A DNA stretch of 27,258 bases from GWF2-38-69 sp037127655 (GCA_037127655.1 JBAXXY010000017.1:1-27258), one strand, 5' to 3'; counted from the first letter of the stretch, positions 13,784 to 22,105 are shown. Notes: generated by a model from the letters alone, not told the origin. Numbers and translations: made by a program.

Positions 13784-15493
13784 TCATCCTCTAAAGTCAA
13801 CTATTGAACCATTAAAGAGTTCAACAGCTTTCTGGACAAACTTGTTATTTTGAATCTTATCTTTAACTTCTTCGATATCTTTAGGTTTTGGCGAAGAAAT
13901 AGGAGATATAAGTCCTTTGACGGTTTTTATCTCTAATTGAGCACTCTTTATGCCTGTTATCTGGGCAATGCATCTCTGAAGCAATGGTTTTTCTTCCTTA
14001 ACCCTTTGAGAGTGAATATCATTAAATTCTTCGTCATAGCAAATAGTAAGGATGTTATCTTTAAACGATACAGGTTTAGCTTCTTGCATCCAGAACTTAA
14101 GCTGAGGTTTGCTTATATGATCCGAATCCATCTCAAGGATTACCTTGTGCCAAAGTTTTTCTGGCGAAATGGTTCTGGGTGGTGCTACTTGGGGTGCCGA
14201 TTCTTCAAGTTTTGGCGTATCTGACTTAACTTCAAAAGTTTCTTTTTGCTCGAGTTTAGGAGATTGATAAACAGGAGACTCTTTCATTTGAGGGATAGGA
14301 AGGTCAACAGGTCTTGAGGGTTCTGGCTCAATGTGTTGTTCAGAACTTCTGATCTGATTAAGTCTTTTGATAATATCATTCAGTTTAGTTGATGATGAAT
14401 ATCTCATAGCTTTCATCAGGGCTGTCTCGATAATTACATGCTTATTAATCGCGTCGTGAAGAAGTTTTCCCGTTGTAGAAAGCGATTCCAGGATGAGCTG
14501 GACTTTATCCAGAGTTGTGTATTGAATCAGCCTTTTGTATATTTGAACAATATCTGCTCCAACTTCGAGTATTTCATCAGGATCTTTAAGCAGAATAGAG
14601 ATTTCAATACCTCTGATGAAATCCACAATGTCGTAAAAAAACTGTTCAAGGTTTTTTCCCTGTTGAGCTAACTTATTAATCTCAGAGATAAGCGTAGAAT
14701 AATCATTGGTCAAGATGGCTTTTACTATATTTTCTTTTTGTGATGAAGAAATAATTCCGAATATTGCTAAGACTTCGCTCTCACTTATTTCTTCTGAGTC
14801 ATCAGAACTGTGAAATGCTATCATCTGGTCAGTTAGAGATAAAGCATCTCTCATCCCGCCGTCAGCCGACTGCGCAATAGCTCTTACAGCTTCTTTGCCT
14901 ATTTTTACTCCTTCTGATGATGAAATTTTCTCAAGCTGTTTAATGATAAGGTTTAAAGGTATTTTCCTAAGATCAAATCTCTGACATCTTGAGATAACAG
15001 TAGGTGGTATTTTGTGAGCTTCAGTCGTTGCAAAAATAAATTTCACATGGGCAGGAGGTTCTTCGAGTATTTTAAGGAGAGCATTCCATGCAGAAGGTGA
15101 AAGCATGTGTACTTCGTCAATAATATAAACTTTGTATTTTGAGTTTACCGGAGCATAGAGAGCTTCTTCTCTGAGGTTCCTGACATTATCAACGCCATTA
15201 TTGCTTGCTCCGTCTATCTCGATGATGTCGATATTGCTTCCGGCATTGATATTTTTGCAGGAAATACATTGATCGCATGGTTCTTTTACAGGAGCTTTTT
15301 TGCAGTTTAAAGCCTTAGCCAAGACTCTTGCGATAGTCGTCTTTCCGATTCCTCGAGGCCCGACAAATAAGTAGGCATGAGCTAATTTATTTCTAACTAG
15401 AGCATTCTGAATGGTTTTTGTGATATGCTCCTGTCCGATCATATCACTGAAGGTTGTGGGTCTCCACTTTCTTGCAAGAACCTGATATTCCAT
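13784..15493 (-). CDS. dnaX: DNA polymerase III subunit tau/gamma
   Basis: The clamp-loader ATPase that assembles with HolA and HolB and, as tau, binds the polymerase core. The 569-residue protein has Walker A GPRGIGKT (45-52), a zinc module with Cys64, Cys73, Cys76 and Cys79, Walker B with IIDEVHML (124-131), sensor-1 FATTE and the arginine-finger region ISRCQRFD (167-174). A Pro/Glu/Ser-rich linker near residues 400-470 leads to a C-terminal tau domain of about 90 residues. ATG 15493 was chosen because AAAGGA (15502-15507) lies just upstream and MEYQVLARKWRP is the universal N-terminus. The frame stays open to 15568, but that stretch overlaps the SRP RNA. No good slippery site for making gamma was seen in the expected region. 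Confidence 0.97.
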   Translation of the reverse strand: MEYQVLARKWRPTTFSDMIGQEHITKTIQNALVRNKLAHAYLFVGPRGIGKTTIARVLAKALNCKKAPVKEPCDQCISCKNINAGSNIDIIEIDGASNNGVDNVRNLREEALYAPVNSKYKVYIIDEVHMLSPSAWNALLKILEEPPAHVKFIFATTEAHKIPPTVISRCQRFDLRKIPLNLIIKQLEKISSSEGVKIGKEAVRAIAQSADGGMRDALSLTDQMIAFHSSDDSEEISESEVLAIFGIISSSQKENIVKAILTNDYSTLISEINKLAQQGKNLEQFFYDIVDFIRGIEISILLKDPDEILEVGADIVQIYKRLIQYTTLDKVQLILESLSTTGKLLHDAINKHVIIETALMKAMRYSSSTKLNDIIKRLNQIRSSEQHIEPEPSRPVDLPIPQMKESPVYQSPKLEQKETFEVKSDTPKLEESAPQVAPPRTISPEKLWHKVILEMDSDHISKPQLKFWMQEAKPVSFKDNILTICYDEEFNDIHSQRVKEEKPLLQRCIAQITGIKSAQLEIKTVKGLISPISSPKPKDIEEVKDKIQNNKFVQKAVELFNGSIVDFRG

Positions 15494-15517
15494 AAAATAT
15501 TTCCTTTGGGCAGGTCT

Positions 15518-15536
15518 AAAAAAACATCGCCGATTA
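15518..15536 (-). terminator. Intrinsic terminator formed by the SRP RNA closing stem
   Basis: The 3' arm of the closing stem (15526-15536) pairs perfectly over 11 bp with 15630-15640 and is followed on the minus strand by seven U residues (15524-15518). The closing stem of the RNA thus also serves as its terminator. dnaX lies only about 25 bases further on, so it probably depends on read-through, processing or a promoter hidden inside ffs. Confidence 0.6.
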
Positions 15537-15641
15537 CCAGATGCACCTACGGCACTTGTCTTCAGCATGTAGGGCTGCTTGATTCCTCATCTGACCCGGT
15601 TGACGCAAATCCAATGCATAGGGTCCGAATAATCGGCGATT
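15525..15641 (-). ncRNA. ffs: Signal recognition particle RNA, small bacterial (4.5S) type
   Basis: About 117 nt. It carries the conserved SRP domain IV: on the minus strand GGGTCAGATGAGGAATCAAG, followed by CAGCCC, near 15570-15598. This contains the GGAA tetraloop closed by UGA/UCA and the internal loop (CAG opposite AGCAG) that binds Ffh. The two ends form a perfect 11-bp closing stem (15630-15640 with 15526-15536). The shape is one long hairpin without an Alu domain. The RNA pairs with Ffh to target nascent membrane proteins to SecYEG; secY lies about 1.7 kb upstream on the same strand. Its place directly ahead of dnaX is the arrangement known from Bacillus and others. Exact ends are estimated from the stem. 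Confidence 0.92.
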
Positions 15642-15679
15642 TAATAAGTTACATTAGTTTAGTAAATTTAAAACGGTTT

Positions 15680-16585
15680 TTACGCTTTTTTCTTTCTTAC
15701 GGTAGTATTAGGTTCTGAAACTTTATTTGTTGAAAAATATCCTAGCAATAGTCCAAGTTCTTTTCTCAACTCAGATCTAGGAATAACTCTATCAATAAGT
15801 CCTTTTTTAAGAACGAATTCTGAAGTTTGAAAGCCTTCAGGAAGAGTAGCCTGGGTAGTATCTTTAATTACTCTTGGGCCGGCAAACCCTATCAGAGCCT
15901 GAGGTTCTGCGACTATAACACTTCCAAGAGAAGCATAGCTTGCTGTTACGCCTGCTGTAGTCGGATTAGTCATCACCACAATATATGGCAATTTTTTTTC
16001 TTTATGTCTTTCTAATGCTCCGCTTGTTTTTGCCATCTGCATCAAACTGAACATTCCCTCATACATTCTTGCGCCACCGCTTGCTGTTACTATGACCAAA
16101 GGAATTCCCTTCTCTGTGGCAAGTTCTGTTATTCTGGTTATCTTTTCGCCGACTACTGAACCCATGCTTGCACCGAGAAAACTGAAGTCCATAACTCCCA
16201 GGGCAAACTCGATACCGTTCAATTTGGCCGTTCCGCAAACTACTGCGTCATTGAGACCAGTTTTTTTTCTGTTTTGCTCTAACTTTTCAGTGTAGGAAGT
16301 TACTCCTTCGAATTTAAGAATATCGATAGACAAAAGACCAGAATCAACTTCGAGAAAAGTGCCTTCGTCTGTTAGCAGTTCAATTCTTCTGGCAGAAGGT
16401 AAAGTCTTGTGGTATCCGCATTCAGGACACACTTCGATATTTTTCTTCCATTCATCTTTATGAAAACTCTCTTCACAGCTTTTGCATTTCTCAAAAATGC
16501 CTACTGGTATTTTTACATTTTTATTTTCAAGAGAATCATCATTTTTAATATTTGTTGCATATTTTGGTTTACCAAAAAGCGACAT
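15680..16585 (-). CDS. accD: Acetyl-CoA carboxylase carboxyltransferase subunit beta
   Basis: AccD pairs with AccA to transfer a carboxyl group from carboxybiotin to acetyl-CoA, the first step of fatty acid synthesis. The 301-residue protein has the N-terminal zinc ribbon (Cys34, Cys37, Cys53 and Cys56) and the crotonase-fold core with GVMDFSFLGASMGSVVGEKI, VTASGGARMYEGMFSLMQMAK, TNPTTAGVTASYASLG and GFAGPRVI. The C-terminus ends in a basic RKKKA tail. accA is not in the window. It begins 6 bases after comF and ends 38 bases before the SRP RNA gene. Confidence 0.97.
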   Translation of the reverse strand: MSLFGKPKYATNIKNDDSLENKNVKIPVGIFEKCKSCEESFHKDEWKKNIEVCPECGYHKTLPSARRIELLTDEGTFLEVDSGLLSIDILKFEGVTSYTEKLEQNRKKTGLNDAVVCGTAKLNGIEFALGVMDFSFLGASMGSVVGEKITRITELATEKGIPLVIVTASGGARMYEGMFSLMQMAKTSGALERHKEKKLPYIVVMTNPTTAGVTASYASLGSVIVAEPQALIGFAGPRVIKDTTQATLPEGFQTSEFVLKKGLIDRVIPRSELRKELGLLLGYFSTNKVSEPNTTVRKKKA

Positions 16586-16591
16586 AAATTT

Positions 16592-17296
16592 CTATCTCCT
16601 TGCTAAAACTAAAATAGTTACCTTGCTGGCTCCTGCGTCAATTAACGCTTTGCTAGCCGACCTTAAAGTGGAACCTGTGGTATAAACATCGTCAATCAAC
16701 AGTATATCTTTATTTTTAATTATGGCTCGTTTTTTTGCTAAAAAAACATTTTGAAGATTTTTTCTTCTTTCTTCTCCGGAAAGGCTAGTTTGAGTTTTTG
16801 TATATTTATTTCTTATTAACAGCGTGCCATAAGTGGTATTTGTCAGTTTTGAGACTTTTTTTGCCAGTAATACAGATTGATTGTATCCTCTAAGAAAGTA
16901 TTTCATAAAGTGTAGAGGTACAGCTGTTATAAGCTCAAACTTTAAACCCTCATCTTGTATTTTTTCAGAGATCTTTTGAGCTAGAAATGGAAAGAGTTCA
17001 ATCTCATTTTTGTATTTAAAATTCAAGATTATGTCATGGATTGCCTTATTCATGGCAAATACACAGACGGAAGAAGTCCAAAGATGCTGATCTTCTTTAA
17101 TGCACTTAGAACAAATATCAAGTACCATGTCAAGGCGACTGCCGCAACAGGAGCAAACTTCTCCTTCATTCGCGGCAATCTCACCCATGCAGTTCTTGCA
17201 CAGAAAATCTTCTTCGAGCAATTCTTTCCTGCAATTAGGGCATACTTCAGGCAGAAAGTAATTAATCAAATACTTCAATAATGAAAAACCCTTCAA
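16592..17296 (-). CDS. comF: ComF/GntX-family phosphoribosyltransferase-like protein
   Basis: A 234-residue ComF-family protein. These are needed for uptake of transforming DNA in competent species and occur widely in others, where their function is less clear. The N-terminal part has paired cysteines that probably form zinc sites (Cys19, 22, 33, 36, 48, 51, 62 and 65). The C-terminal part is a phosphoribosyltransferase-like fold with the PRPP loop IDDVYTTGST (201-210), preceded by RGYNQSVLLAKKVSK and TQTSLSGEERRKNLQNVF, which are hallmarks of the family. It starts 2 bases after the secY stop, so it is probably translated with it. No other competence gene is visible nearby. Confidence 0.9.
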   Translation of the reverse strand: MKGFSLLKYLINYFLPEVCPNCRKELLEEDFLCKNCMGEIAANEGEVCSCCGSRLDMVLDICSKCIKEDQHLWTSSVCVFAMNKAIHDIILNFKYKNEIELFPFLAQKISEKIQDEGLKFELITAVPLHFMKYFLRGYNQSVLLAKKVSKLTNTTYGTLLIRNKYTKTQTSLSGEERRKNLQNVFLAKKRAIIKNKDILLIDDVYTTGSTLRSASKALIDAGASKVTILVLARR

Positions 17297-17298
17297 TC

Positions 17299-18663
17299 TT
17301 ACCTAAAGTTTCTTCTTCCTATGATTTTTCCATTTTTCAGGAAACCATCATAGTTTCTTGTTATCAAGTGAGATTCAAGCTGGCTTAACGCGTCAAGTGT
17401 TACTCCCACCATAATAAGCAAACTTGTGCCTCCGAAGAAACTGTCAATAATATATGGAAGGTTTAGCTGTTGGTTAAGAATCATCGGGAATATTGCAAGC
17501 GCCATTAAGAATATTGAACCTGCCAGAGTGACTTTTGTCATAGTGGAGTCAAGATATTCTGCTGTTGGTTTTCCTGGTCTTATTCCTGGAATAAACGCGC
17601 TGTCTCTCTTGAGGTTATCCGAGATCTGAACTGGATTAAACTGGTTGGCAACCCAGAAAAAAGCAAAGAACAAGAGAAGTAAACCATATATTACCATATA
17701 AGAAGAGCTTCCGTAATTAAAATAGGCGGCTATCCATCTGGTAGCTGGCATCCATCTAAATAACATTTCCGGTACAATTAGAATTGAACCTGCAAGAATT
17801 ATTGGCATTACTCCTGAGAAGTTTACTCTCAATGGAATAAAGGAATTACCTCCAAGCATTCTCTTGCCTACAGTCTTTTTAGCATACTGGATGGGGATTT
17901 TTCGCTGCCCTTGCGTTAGTAAAACCGTAGCGGCCGTTACCAGTACAAACAATAGCGCTAGAAGGAAGAGATGGACAGGTCTGATAGTAGCTCCATTTGC
18001 TCCTCCTGAAATAACGAGTTCGTAAAGACTATAGAGAGCGCTTGGCATACGGGAAACTATACCAATTGTAATTATAATCGAAGCGCCGTTTCCTATGCCG
18101 TTATCCGTGATTCTTTCCCCAAGCCACATCATAAGCATTGTTCCGCATGTAAGAACTATGACTGTCATGATCACAAAGCTCGGCCCATTTGTTATTACAA
18201 GCGGGGAAGTGGGAACAGGCAAACCTATAGTTTGAGGTCTCTGCATGGCATAAGCTGCCATTGCTCCCTGAATTATGCATATAACAAGAGTAAGGAATCT
18301 TGTGTATTGATTAAATTTCTGTCTTCCTGCATCTCCTCCTTCACGAACCATTTTTTCAAACTGAGGAATAACAGGTTGGAGCATCTGCATTATGATCGAG
18401 GCTGATATGTATGGCATGATTCCAAGAGTCGCAATCGCAAACTTATGGATAGCGCCGCCGGTAAACATATCAAACAGACCAAAGAAAGCAGTTGTACTGC
18501 TTGATTGGCTGAATTGATTAAAGTAGATATTTAGTGCATGTGTATCTACGCCCGGGCAGGGAATATTTGACATAACTCTGCAAAGCGCAATTACGCCTAG
18601 AGTAAAGAGAATCTTACTTCTTACTTCTTTGATTTTGAAAGCATTGATAAAAGCAGAAAACAT
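17299..18663 (-). CDS. secY: Preprotein translocase subunit SecY
   Basis: The channel subunit of the SecYEG translocon in the inner membrane. The 454-residue protein has about ten membrane helices. Family motifs include the plug region IPCPGVDTHALN, GIMPYISASIIMQML, GGDAGRQKFNQYTRFLTL, GERITDNGIGNGASIIITIGI, QGQRKIPIQYAKK (the cytoplasmic loop bound by ribosomes and SecA) and LKRDSAFIPGIRPGKPTAEYLD. The C-terminal NYDGFLKNGKIIGRR resembles SecY tails in Verrucomicrobia-like bacteria. Unlike the usual spc operon, it is cut off from rplO by a strong hairpin terminator and is followed by comF rather than adk or map. Confidence 0.97.
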   Translation of the reverse strand: MFSAFINAFKIKEVRSKILFTLGVIALCRVMSNIPCPGVDTHALNIYFNQFSQSSSTTAFFGLFDMFTGGAIHKFAIATLGIMPYISASIIMQMLQPVIPQFEKMVREGGDAGRQKFNQYTRFLTLVICIIQGAMAAYAMQRPQTIGLPVPTSPLVITNGPSFVIMTVIVLTCGTMLMMWLGERITDNGIGNGASIIITIGIVSRMPSALYSLYELVISGGANGATIRPVHLFLLALLFVLVTAATVLLTQGQRKIPIQYAKKTVGKRMLGGNSFIPLRVNFSGVMPIILAGSILIVPEMLFRWMPATRWIAAYFNYGSSSYMVIYGLLLLFFAFFWVANQFNPVQISDNLKRDSAFIPGIRPGKPTAEYLDSTMTKVTLAGSIFLMALAIFPMILNQQLNLPYIIDSFFGGTSLLIMVGVTLDALSQLESHLITRNYDGFLKNGKIIGRRNFR

Positions 18664-18683
18664 ATCAGACCTTAAGTTGTGAC

Positions 18684-18719
18684 AAAAAAGCTAATTTCAA
18701 AATTGAGATTAGCTTTTTT
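18684..18719. terminator. Bidirectional intrinsic terminator between rplO and secY
   Basis: A 12-bp perfect stem (18684-18695 with 18708-18719) extends inward by three more pairs, one of them a wobble, around the 6-base loop AAAATT. The arms begin and end in A6 and T6-7 runs, so either strand yields a hairpin with a U-tract. On the minus strand it lies 14 bases after the rplO stop and 20 bases before secY. secY therefore needs read-through or its own promoter in the remaining 20 bases or within rplO. Confidence 0.75.
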
Positions 18720-18732
18720 TATTTATTATTTG

Positions 18733-19182
18733 TTATTCTTCAATAACTTCGCATTTTCCACCGGCGGCTTCAATCTTAGACTTTGCCGTGGCAGAGAAAA
18801 AGTTTGCCTTGACAGTGAGAGCCTTAGTAATATCTCCATTGCCAAGTATTTTTAAGCTGCGCTTTTTCTTTGGAATAAGATTTTTAGCGTGGAGTACTGC
18901 TTTGTCAACGGTATCAGCAGCATTGAAAGCTTCTTCTAGCGATGCGACATTTATCACAGTATATATGTTAGGATTCAAACTCTTGAACCCTCTTTTTGGC
19001 AATCTTCTAAAAAGTGGAATCTGACCGCCTTCAAAATATGGACGGTATCCGGATCCGCTTCTCGAACTTTGCCCTTTATCTCCACGGCCAGCGGTTTTCC
19101 CCCAACCTGAAGCATCGCCTCTGCCGACGCGCTTGCGTCTATGTTTGGCGCCTTCTACATTTTTAAGTGAATGTAATTTCAT
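18733..19182 (-). CDS. rplO: 50S ribosomal protein L15
   Basis: L15 is a late-assembling 23S rRNA-binding protein of the large subunit. It has 149 residues, with the typical basic Gly-rich N-terminal tail (KRVGRGDASGWGKTAGRGDKGQ, from about residue 17) and GGQIPLFRRLPKRGFKS. The C-terminal globular domain ends with AAGGKCEVIEE. It follows rpsE by only 20 bases; L30 (rpmD), which usually lies in between, is missing. The terminator before secY follows directly. Confidence 0.97.
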   Translation of the reverse strand: MKLHSLKNVEGAKHRRKRVGRGDASGWGKTAGRGDKGQSSRSGSGYRPYFEGGQIPLFRRLPKRGFKSLNPNIYTVINVASLEEAFNAADTVDKAVLHAKNLIPKKKRSLKILGNGDITKALTVKANFFSATAKSKIEAAGGKCEVIEE

Positions 19183-19202
19183 TGTTTACCTTTAATTTTT
19201 AA

Positions 19203-19700
19203 CTAGTTAGCAAAGCGTTTTGCCAAATATTCATTCTTAGAAGTCATACCTTTGATCGCTTCAAAAGTAGCTCTGACCATATTAATAGGATTATTTGATC
19301 CAAGAGATTTTGTCAGTACATCTCTTATTCCTGCTAAGTCAAGAACCGCTCTTACTCCACCGCCGGCAATTAATCCGGTACCAGGAGCTGCTGGCTTCAT
19401 GAATACTTTAGCTGCGCCGAACTTTGAATTCACTTCATGTGTAATTGTAAGGTTATGCATAGGGACAGTAATCAGATTTTTTCTGGCTATTTCATTAGCT
19501 TTTCTTATAGCATCAGCTACTTCGTTAGCTTTTCCTAATCCTACTCCTACAAGACCTTTTTTGTTGCCTACAACTACAAGAGCACTAAAACTGAAGTTAC
19601 GACCACCCTTCACGACTTTTGCGCATCTGTTTACGCAGACTACTCTCTCTTCAAAATCACTTGGAGCTTTTTCTGCGAAATGTTTTCTTCCGGTAACCAT
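19203..19700 (-). CDS. rpsE: 30S ribosomal protein S5
   Basis: S5 lies near the mRNA entry site and affects translational accuracy. The 165-residue protein has the double-stranded RNA-binding fold (FEERVVCVNRCAKVVKGGRNFSFSALVVVG), then VGLGKANEVADAIRKA, the loop RAVLDLAGIRDVLTKSLGS and the C-terminal NPINMVRATFEAI. Its N-terminus is a little shorter than in E. coli. It begins 12 bases after rplR. Confidence 0.97.
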   Translation of the reverse strand: MVTGRKHFAEKAPSDFEERVVCVNRCAKVVKGGRNFSFSALVVVGNKKGLVGVGLGKANEVADAIRKANEIARKNLITVPMHNLTITHEVNSKFGAAKVFMKPAAPGTGLIAGGGVRAVLDLAGIRDVLTKSLGSNNPINMVRATFEAIKGMTSKNEYLAKRFAN

Positions 19701-19712
19701 ATTAGCCCTCTA

Positions 19713-20075
19713 TTAAATTTTAAGTCCGTTTTTACGAGCAGCATCTGCTATTGCTTTGAGTTTTCCATGGAAAGAAAATCCACCGCGGTCAAATACAACT
19801 ACGCTAATACCGACTGTTTTTGCCTGTGCAGCTGCCATTGCTCCAAGAGCTTCAGCCCCCTTAGCATTAACTTTTTCGCCAGACTTCTTGAATTCCTCAG
19901 AAACTGTTGATGCGCTAGCCAAGGTTTTTCCGGTATCGTCATCAATGAACTGAACATAAATGTGCTTGCACGAAGAAAATACTGACATTCTTGGGCGTTC
20001 AGCTGTTCCTGCAATTTTTTGGCGTAAACGCATATGTCTGCGTTTACGAGCTTCATACTTAGTTAACTTACTCAT
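19713..20075 (-). CDS. rplR: 50S ribosomal protein L18
   Basis: L18 binds 5S rRNA together with L5 and helps join it to the large subunit. It has 120 residues, with a basic N-terminus (KYEARKRRHMRLRQKIAGT), RPRMSVFSSCKHIYVQFIDD and the C-terminal FDRGGFSFHGKLKAIADAAR, all family hallmarks. It lies 38 bases after rplF, one of the longer gaps in the block. Confidence 0.97.
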   Translation of the reverse strand: MSKLTKYEARKRRHMRLRQKIAGTAERPRMSVFSSCKHIYVQFIDDDTGKTLASASTVSEEFKKSGEKVNAKGAEALGAMAAAQAKTVGISVVVFDRGGFSFHGKLKAIADAARKNGLKI

Positions 20076-20113
20076 TTTATAAAATCTCCATACAGTTTAG
20101 CTATTAACAGCTA

Positions 20114-20650
20114 TTATCCTACAGATTTGCCTTCTTTAAGTGTGATGTGTTCGCCGGCATATCTGATACCCTTGCCTTTGTAAGGTTCAGGTTTCTTAAA
20201 TTTTCTAATAGTAGCAGCAACTTGGCCAACAATTTGTTTGTCAGCTCCTTCTATACTGATTTTTGTCGTATCAGTGACAGTTATCTTAGCTCCTTGAGGA
20301 ATAGGATAGATTACAGGATGAGAAAAGCCAAGAGCTAACTCGAGGTTGTTTCCCACTAACTTTGCCCTATATCCTACACCGACTATTTCCAAGTTTTTCT
20401 TGAAGCCGTTAGTAACGCCTTCAACCATTCCGGCAAGAAGGCTTCTTGTTAGACCTTGCATTGCGCTTGATGTTTTGGAATCTTTTGGAACATTTACTAT
20501 TATTTCAGCCCCATTAATTGCTATATCTACTTCAGGAGGAATGTGTTTTACAAGTTTGGCTTTAGAGCCTTCAACAGTCATATTACCGTTGGCTATTGTA
20601 ACTTTTACCCCTGATGGTATAGCGATTGGTTTTTTACCTATTCTAGACAT
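20114..20650 (-). CDS. rplF: 50S ribosomal protein L6
   Basis: L6 binds 23S rRNA near the factor-binding site of the large subunit. It has 178 residues in two similar domains. Hallmarks are SRIGKKPIAIPSGVKV at the start, the GLTRSLLAGMVEGVTNGF helix, LEIVGVGYRAKL and the C-terminal RKFKKPEPYKGKGIRYAGE. It is in the normal spc position between rpsH and rplR. Confidence 0.97.
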   Translation of the reverse strand: MSRIGKKPIAIPSGVKVTIANGNMTVEGSKAKLVKHIPPEVDIAINGAEIIVNVPKDSKTSSAMQGLTRSLLAGMVEGVTNGFKKNLEIVGVGYRAKLVGNNLELALGFSHPVIYPIPQGAKITVTDTTKISIEGADKQIVGQVAATIRKFKKPEPYKGKGIRYAGEHITLKEGKSVG

Positions 20651-20663
20651 TAATTACCTCACT

Positions 20664-21059
20664 TTACCAGACATAACAAATAATTTCTCCGCCGACATTA
20701 AGTTCAGCTGCTTTTTTGCCGCTGATAACGCCTTTTGGAGTAGAAAGTATCACTAGACCAAGCCCGTTTCTTACCTTAGGAACCTGTGTGCTTCCGCAGT
20801 AAATTCTGCATGAAGGCTTACTTATTCTTCTGATCCCTTCGATGACAGGCTGTTTTTTGTGGTACTTCAATTTGATTAATATTTCTTTCTTTACACCTTC
20901 GCATGTTTCAGCGAAGTCTGCAATGAAACCTTCTTCTTTCAGAATAGCAGCTACTGCCATCTTCAGATTCGATGATGGCGCTGTAACTTCTTTTAAAGAA
21001 GCCATTCCTGCATTGCGGATTCTTGTGAGCATATCGCTCAATGGATCTTGCATACTCAT
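20664..21059 (-). CDS. rpsH: 30S ribosomal protein S8
   Basis: S8 binds the central domain of 16S rRNA and, in E. coli, represses the spc operon by binding its mRNA. It has 131 residues, with DPLSDMLTRIRNA near the N-terminus, RRISKPSCRIY, the conserved GLGLVILSTPKGVISGKKA and the end GGEIICYVW. Whether it represses this rearranged operon cannot be judged from the sequence. Confidence 0.97.
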   Translation of the reverse strand: MSMQDPLSDMLTRIRNAGMASLKEVTAPSSNLKMAVAAILKEEGFIADFAETCEGVKKEILIKLKYHKKQPVIEGIRRISKPSCRIYCGSTQVPKVRNGLGLVILSTPKGVISGKKAAELNVGGEIICYVW

Positions 21060-21078
21060 TATATTTTGGCTCCTTATC

Positions 21079-21264
21079 TTACCAACTTGCTTTAATTACT
21101 CCAGGAATCTGCCCGGAACAAGCAAGTTCTCTGAAACATATTCTGCAGAGTTGGAATTTTCTTATATAAGCGCGTGCACGACCGCATTTTTTGCAACGGT
21201 TGTAGTTACGCACTTTAAACTTAGCTTGGCGTTCGCTTTTTACTACTAAACTTTTTCTTGCCAT
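21079..21264 (-). CDS. rpsN: 30S ribosomal protein S14, zinc-binding short form
   Basis: S14 sits in the head of the small subunit. This is the short 61-residue form with a complete zinc ribbon (Cys24, Cys27, Cys40 and Cys43: RCKKCGRAR and LCRICFREL). That distinguishes it from the ~100-residue zinc-free form of E. coli. It begins 2 bases after the rplE stop, so it is probably translationally coupled. Confidence 0.97.
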   Translation of the reverse strand: MARKSLVVKSERQAKFKVRNYNRCKKCGRARAYIRKFQLCRICFRELACSGQIPGVIKASW

Positions 21265-21266
21265 AA

Positions 21267-21818
21267 TTACTTACTCCCAGATTCCTTTGCAAAAGGCATT
21301 TCAAACAAAGTCAGAAGGTCTCTAGCTTCGTCATCGGTTTTTGCCGTAGTTACCATGCAAATGTTTATACCCATAGGGCGTTTTAGTTTATCAAGGTCAA
21401 TTTCAGTGAATACGCTGATGTCAGTCATACCCATGTTATAATTTCCCCTTCCGTCGAAACCTTTCGGGTTGATACCTCTGAAGTCACGGACCTGGGGAAG
21501 AACATTGTGGACTAGTCTGTCGAGGAATTCGAACATTCTATTATTCCTCAGCGTTACTATTACTCCAACCGGCATTCCTTTACGGAGCTTGAAGTTAGAG
21601 ATATCCTTTTTTGTCTTGACAATAACTGCTGCTTGTCCGGTAATCATGGTAATATTTTTCTTGGCTTCGGCAAAAGCATCCTTATCAAAAGCTGAACCGA
21701 TACCAGTTGAGATTATAATCTTGGAGAGTTTTGGAATCTCCATCGGATTAGCATAGCCTCTTTTTTCCTTCATCGCAGGAGCTATGCTCTCTTTGTACAA
21801 TTTAAGCATGTCAGGCAT
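21267..21818 (-). CDS. rplE: 50S ribosomal protein L5
   Basis: L5 binds 5S rRNA and contacts the small subunit at the central protuberance. It has 183 residues, with the conserved MEIPKLSKIIISTGIG, TKKDISNFKLRKGMPVGVIVTLRNNRMFEFLDRL and the central FRGINPKGFDGRGNYNMGM. The spacing to rplX is 2 bases. Confidence 0.97.
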   Translation of the reverse strand: MPDMLKLYKESIAPAMKEKRGYANPMEIPKLSKIIISTGIGSAFDKDAFAEAKKNITMITGQAAVIVKTKKDISNFKLRKGMPVGVIVTLRNNRMFEFLDRLVHNVLPQVRDFRGINPKGFDGRGNYNMGMTDISVFTEIDLDKLKRPMGINICMVTTAKTDDEARDLLTLFEMPFAKESGSK

Positions 21819-21820
21819 AT

Positions 21821-22105
21821 TTAAATTTTCTCCGTAGGTTTAGTCAGGTTTCCGTTTTTAAGTTTAACATTGGAGATATGTACTGAAACTGTTCTCTCAA
21901 TAATCCCGCCTTTTGGATTCTGCTGGGATTTTTTAACGGTTTTTACTCCGAGCTGTTTTTTCTTTTCAGGAGAAAGTCCTGAAAACTCAAGAACTACGCG
22001 GTCTTTTTCTTTGAGATTAGCCTTAATTTTGGCGTCTTCTCCTTTCCATTTTCCAGCGAGAACTTTGACTTCATCTCCAGTTTTTACATGTGTTTTTTTC
22101 TGCAT
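21821..22105 (-). CDS. rplX: 50S ribosomal protein L24
   Basis: L24 starts assembly of the large subunit by binding the 5' region of 23S rRNA. It has 94 residues, with a KOW motif at the N-terminus (VKTGDEVKVLAGKWKGEDAKI) and GGIIERTVSVHISNVKL later on. The central part departs from the common sequence (SGLSPEKKKQLGVKTVKK). Its ATG shares one base with the rplN stop (TAATG), indicating coupled translation. Confidence 0.95.
   Translation of the reverse strand: MQKKTHVKTGDEVKVLAGKWKGEDAKIKANLKEKDRVVLEFSGLSPEKKKQLGVKTVKKSQQNPKGGIIERTVSVHISNVKLKNGNLTKPTEKI

Noticed and set aside
15292..15302. A6G run in dnaX (AAAAAAG on the minus strand) as a tau/gamma slippery site
   Set aside because: It encodes Lys-Lys in the zinc module around residue 65, far from the end of domain III where gamma would end, and its frame is AAA AAA G rather than A AAA AAG.
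15494..15568. In-frame upstream extension of dnaX by 25 codons
   Set aside because: It runs through the 3' part of the SRP RNA and its terminator; the conserved DnaX N-terminus and a good ribosome binding site fit ATG 15493.
19252..19716. 154-codon open frame antisense to rpsE
   Set aside because: rpsE on the other strand is unmistakable, and the antisense product is low-complexity shadow sequence rich in Pro, Thr and Phe.
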